DNA from: Kofleriaceae bacterium | GTDB lineage: Bacteria; Myxococcota_A; Polyangia; Haliangiales; Haliangiaceae | Assembly: GCA_018057825.1 (NCBI GenBank) | Contig: JAGPCY010000001.1 | Coordinates: forward strand, 124,001 to 188,000 | Direction: 5' to 3' | DNA: 64,000 nt | Shown: piece after piece, positions 62,943 to 64,000 of the stretch | Position numbering within the stretch: position 1 is the stretch's first letter | How the letters are laid out: each line of letters begins with the position of its first letter | Made by a program: the position numbers and the translations under genes | Notes under the pieces: model-generated | Database searches by the model: none | What the model was told of the DNA's origin: nothing | What the model saw: the letters and a program-made list of their open reading frames with translations, nothing else

Positions 62943-63451
62943 CTGACGAGCTGCTCCACGGAAAACGGAGGTTTGCGGAGCTGGCCGATGTGGACGTCGT
63001 CGAGAGGCGGCGATTGCGTGAGCTAGCGGTCGCTGACCCTGCGCTCGCTGAAGAAGAGCTGGCTGGGATGCTCTGTCGTTCGCGAACGATTGTGATCCGT
63101 CGCTACATCCGTGAGGTCCTGATGGGAGTGGCGGATCACGCTGACTGGACAAGAGAAAATGCGCGAATGCCCAGCGAAGCCGAAGCGCTGGCCAGCCTGA
63201 TCGGACGCGCGCTTTCCGTGGAGGAGGCCGTGGTAGGCATAGGTATCGAGGAAATCGCGCCTGCACAAACAGAGCTGCTTCGCGTGTTGCGGCGTGACCA
63301 TGGACTGGCTGTCGCAGCAAGATATCTCGCCTTCGTGACTGGCGAGCTCGCGCGCGCGCAAGGCGTGGACTACCTGGACTGCGTGTCGTCGGGGCAGATG
63401 AGCCATGCCGACTGGGTCGAAAAACGCCTCCCGATGCTCCGCAACCGCTAG
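62939..63451 (+). CDS. Candidate immunity protein for toxin 2
   Basis: The 170-residue product starts in the toxin stop (ATGA). It is helical and acidic ([60 protein letters not shown]). No signal peptide or membrane helix is seen, so it would act in the cytoplasm, as expected for protection against an injected toxin. It shows no similarity to the immunity candidate of toxin 1, in keeping with the unrelated toxin tips. No family is recognised. Confidence 0.65.
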   Translation: MTDELLHGKRRFAELADVDVVERRRLRELAVADPALAEEELAGMLCRSRTIVIRRYIREVLMGVADHADWTRENARMPSEAEALASLIGRALSVEEAVVGIGIEEIAPAQTELLRVLRRDHGLAVAARYLAFVTGELARAQGVDYLDCVSSGQMSHADWVEKRLPMLRNR

Positions 63452-63463
63452 GGAAGGGCGTCC

Positions 63464-63589
63464 ATGAACGGAGAGCAACCTCTCGGCGAAGCGGCCCAGC
63501 GCCTAACTCCACGGGTTGGCAGCCGCTACAACGTTCGTGTCGACGTCGTCTCGGCAGGTGCTCGCGTCAGCTACGGAGGGCAGCCTTGA
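63464..63589 (+). CDS. Short frame, possible displaced toxin tail
   Basis: This 41-residue frame has a good ribosome binding site (GGGAAGGG, 63451-63458). It reads MNGEQPLGEAAQRL, then RVGSRYNVRVDVVSAGARVS and YGGQP. Its first codons lie within the REP element, which here supplies coding sequence. The rest resembles the last strand of a toxin tip and runs by TTGA into the next frame, as the two full toxins run into their immunity genes. It could be an orphan tail left by recombination; a chance frame is not excluded. Confidence 0.4.
   Translation: MNGEQPLGEAAQRLTPRVGSRYNVRVDVVSAGARVSYGGQP
63469..63490 (+). repeat. REP-like element (degenerate)
   Basis: CGGAGAGCAACCTCTCGGCG then AA matches the GGAG variant of the REP consensus. 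It is the rightmost copy in the window. Confidence 0.7.
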
Positions 63590-64000
63590 TCCTCGTCAGC
63601 GGAACCCGATTCGTCGCGTTCTGGAGCTTCTTGACACCTCCTGCGCCAACGCCGCCTGTCGGCCCTTCGGGATGGCAGGAGCGCTGGCGCTCAGCAATCG
63701 AATTGAGCCGAGCGGCGTGCGATCGACTTCACGACCAGCGGCTCCTGGAAGCTCCGCTGGCCGCCACCCTACGGATCGGTGACTTGGACGGCTACCTGAA
63801 TCCGATTGTGCTACACGCGGACACTGCAGAGGCTTTGTTGCAGCTCACCTTCCGTCACGTCGAAGCCAATCAGTTCGCGCCAGGACGCCTAGAAGCACGC
63901 GGGCTCTCCGTGGTGGTCAGCGGATCAGGCGAGGAGCGGGCTCTTCCGGGCGTCCTCGGTATCAACTGCGCCGTCTACGACTTGCAGACTGCGCTCTCCG
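63586..64000 (+). CDS. Partial protein, possible orphan immunity gene (runs off right edge)
   Basis: From TTG 63586, overlapping the preceding stop by four bases, the frame stays open to the window end (138 codons). It reads LILVSGTRFVAFWSFLTPPA, then ERWRSAIELSRAACDRLHDQ and ALLQLTFRHVEANQFAPGRL. No signal peptide, membrane helix or known motif is seen. Codon use is lower in GC than the old chromosome, like the other immunity candidates. The place and coupling suggest a spare immunity gene of the toxin array; no homology supports this. Confidence 0.45.
   Translation, partial: MILVSGTRFVAFWSFLTPPAPTPPVGPSGWQERWRSAIELSRAACDRLHDQRLLEAPLAATLRIGDLDGYLNPIVLHADTAEALLQLTFRHVEANQFAPGRLEARGLSVVVSGSGEERALPGVLGINCAVYDLQTALS

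Noticed and set aside
63516-63782. An 88-codon frame starting MAAATTFVSTSSRQ
   Set aside because: It is Ser/Arg-rich without structure; the TTG 63586 frame in another phase is longer, open to the window edge and coupled to the preceding frame.

Overview
The window is very GC-rich DNA with dense genes on both strands. Lipoproteins with LxxC signal peptides are abundant, and there is a eukaryote-like Ser/Thr kinase, ECF sigma factors, PAN-domain proteins and DUF4157 (eCIS-core) proteins. This combination points to a large-genome member of the Myxococcota (Polyangia/Kofleriaceae-Nannocystaceae type). That placement is inferred from gene content; no rRNA gene is present to confirm it.

Layout. 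1-22.9 kb is mostly ordinary chromosome: FecR-like and carboxypeptidase-regulatory-like envelope proteins, a Ser/Thr kinase with a TonB-like C-terminus, an amidase, a PrsW-type protease, an unusual sigma factor/thioredoxin fusion, an aldehyde dehydrogenase, a YebC regulator, an amino-acid ABC transporter with fused binding protein and permease, a LysM-MepA endopeptidase, a HIT hydrolase and a two-component system. At 22.2-29.7 kb a response regulator that lacks its phosphoacceptor Asp diverges from a six-gene operon: PstS-like binding protein, small lipoprotein, OprO/P-like porin, two further lipoproteins and a TonB-dependent receptor. This looks like an outer-membrane nutrient-uptake locus. 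30-34.3 kb holds a PAN-repeat pseudo-protease, a 280-bp hexanucleotide tract and an ECF sigma/anti-sigma pair.

34.5-40.2 kb is a compact three-gene locus: a TIR protein, a winged-helix protein and a 1242-residue protein with two P-loop ATPase modules, the second HerA/FtsK-like. It has the look of an undescribed anti-phage or abortive-infection system. 40.3-46.3 kb carries an astacin, a cupin, an NTF2-like protein, an AAC(3)-like acetyltransferase and a large zinc protease.

From about 42.6 kb to the right edge the window becomes a repeat-rich accessory region. Two near-identical REP-associated tyrosine transposase (RAYT) genes, two RAYT remnants and at least fifteen short REP-like elements (core GTAGCAACC or GGAGCAACC) are scattered between genes. 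A lower-GC SIR2-STAND-type defence gene sits between inverted copies of a longer composite repeat. Two DUF4157 polymorphic toxins share an essentially identical 742-residue N-terminal part but carry unrelated C-terminal ends, each followed by its own overlapping immunity candidate. A degenerate third toxin start and an orphan toxin-tail/immunity-like pair at the right edge suggest an actively rearranging toxin array.
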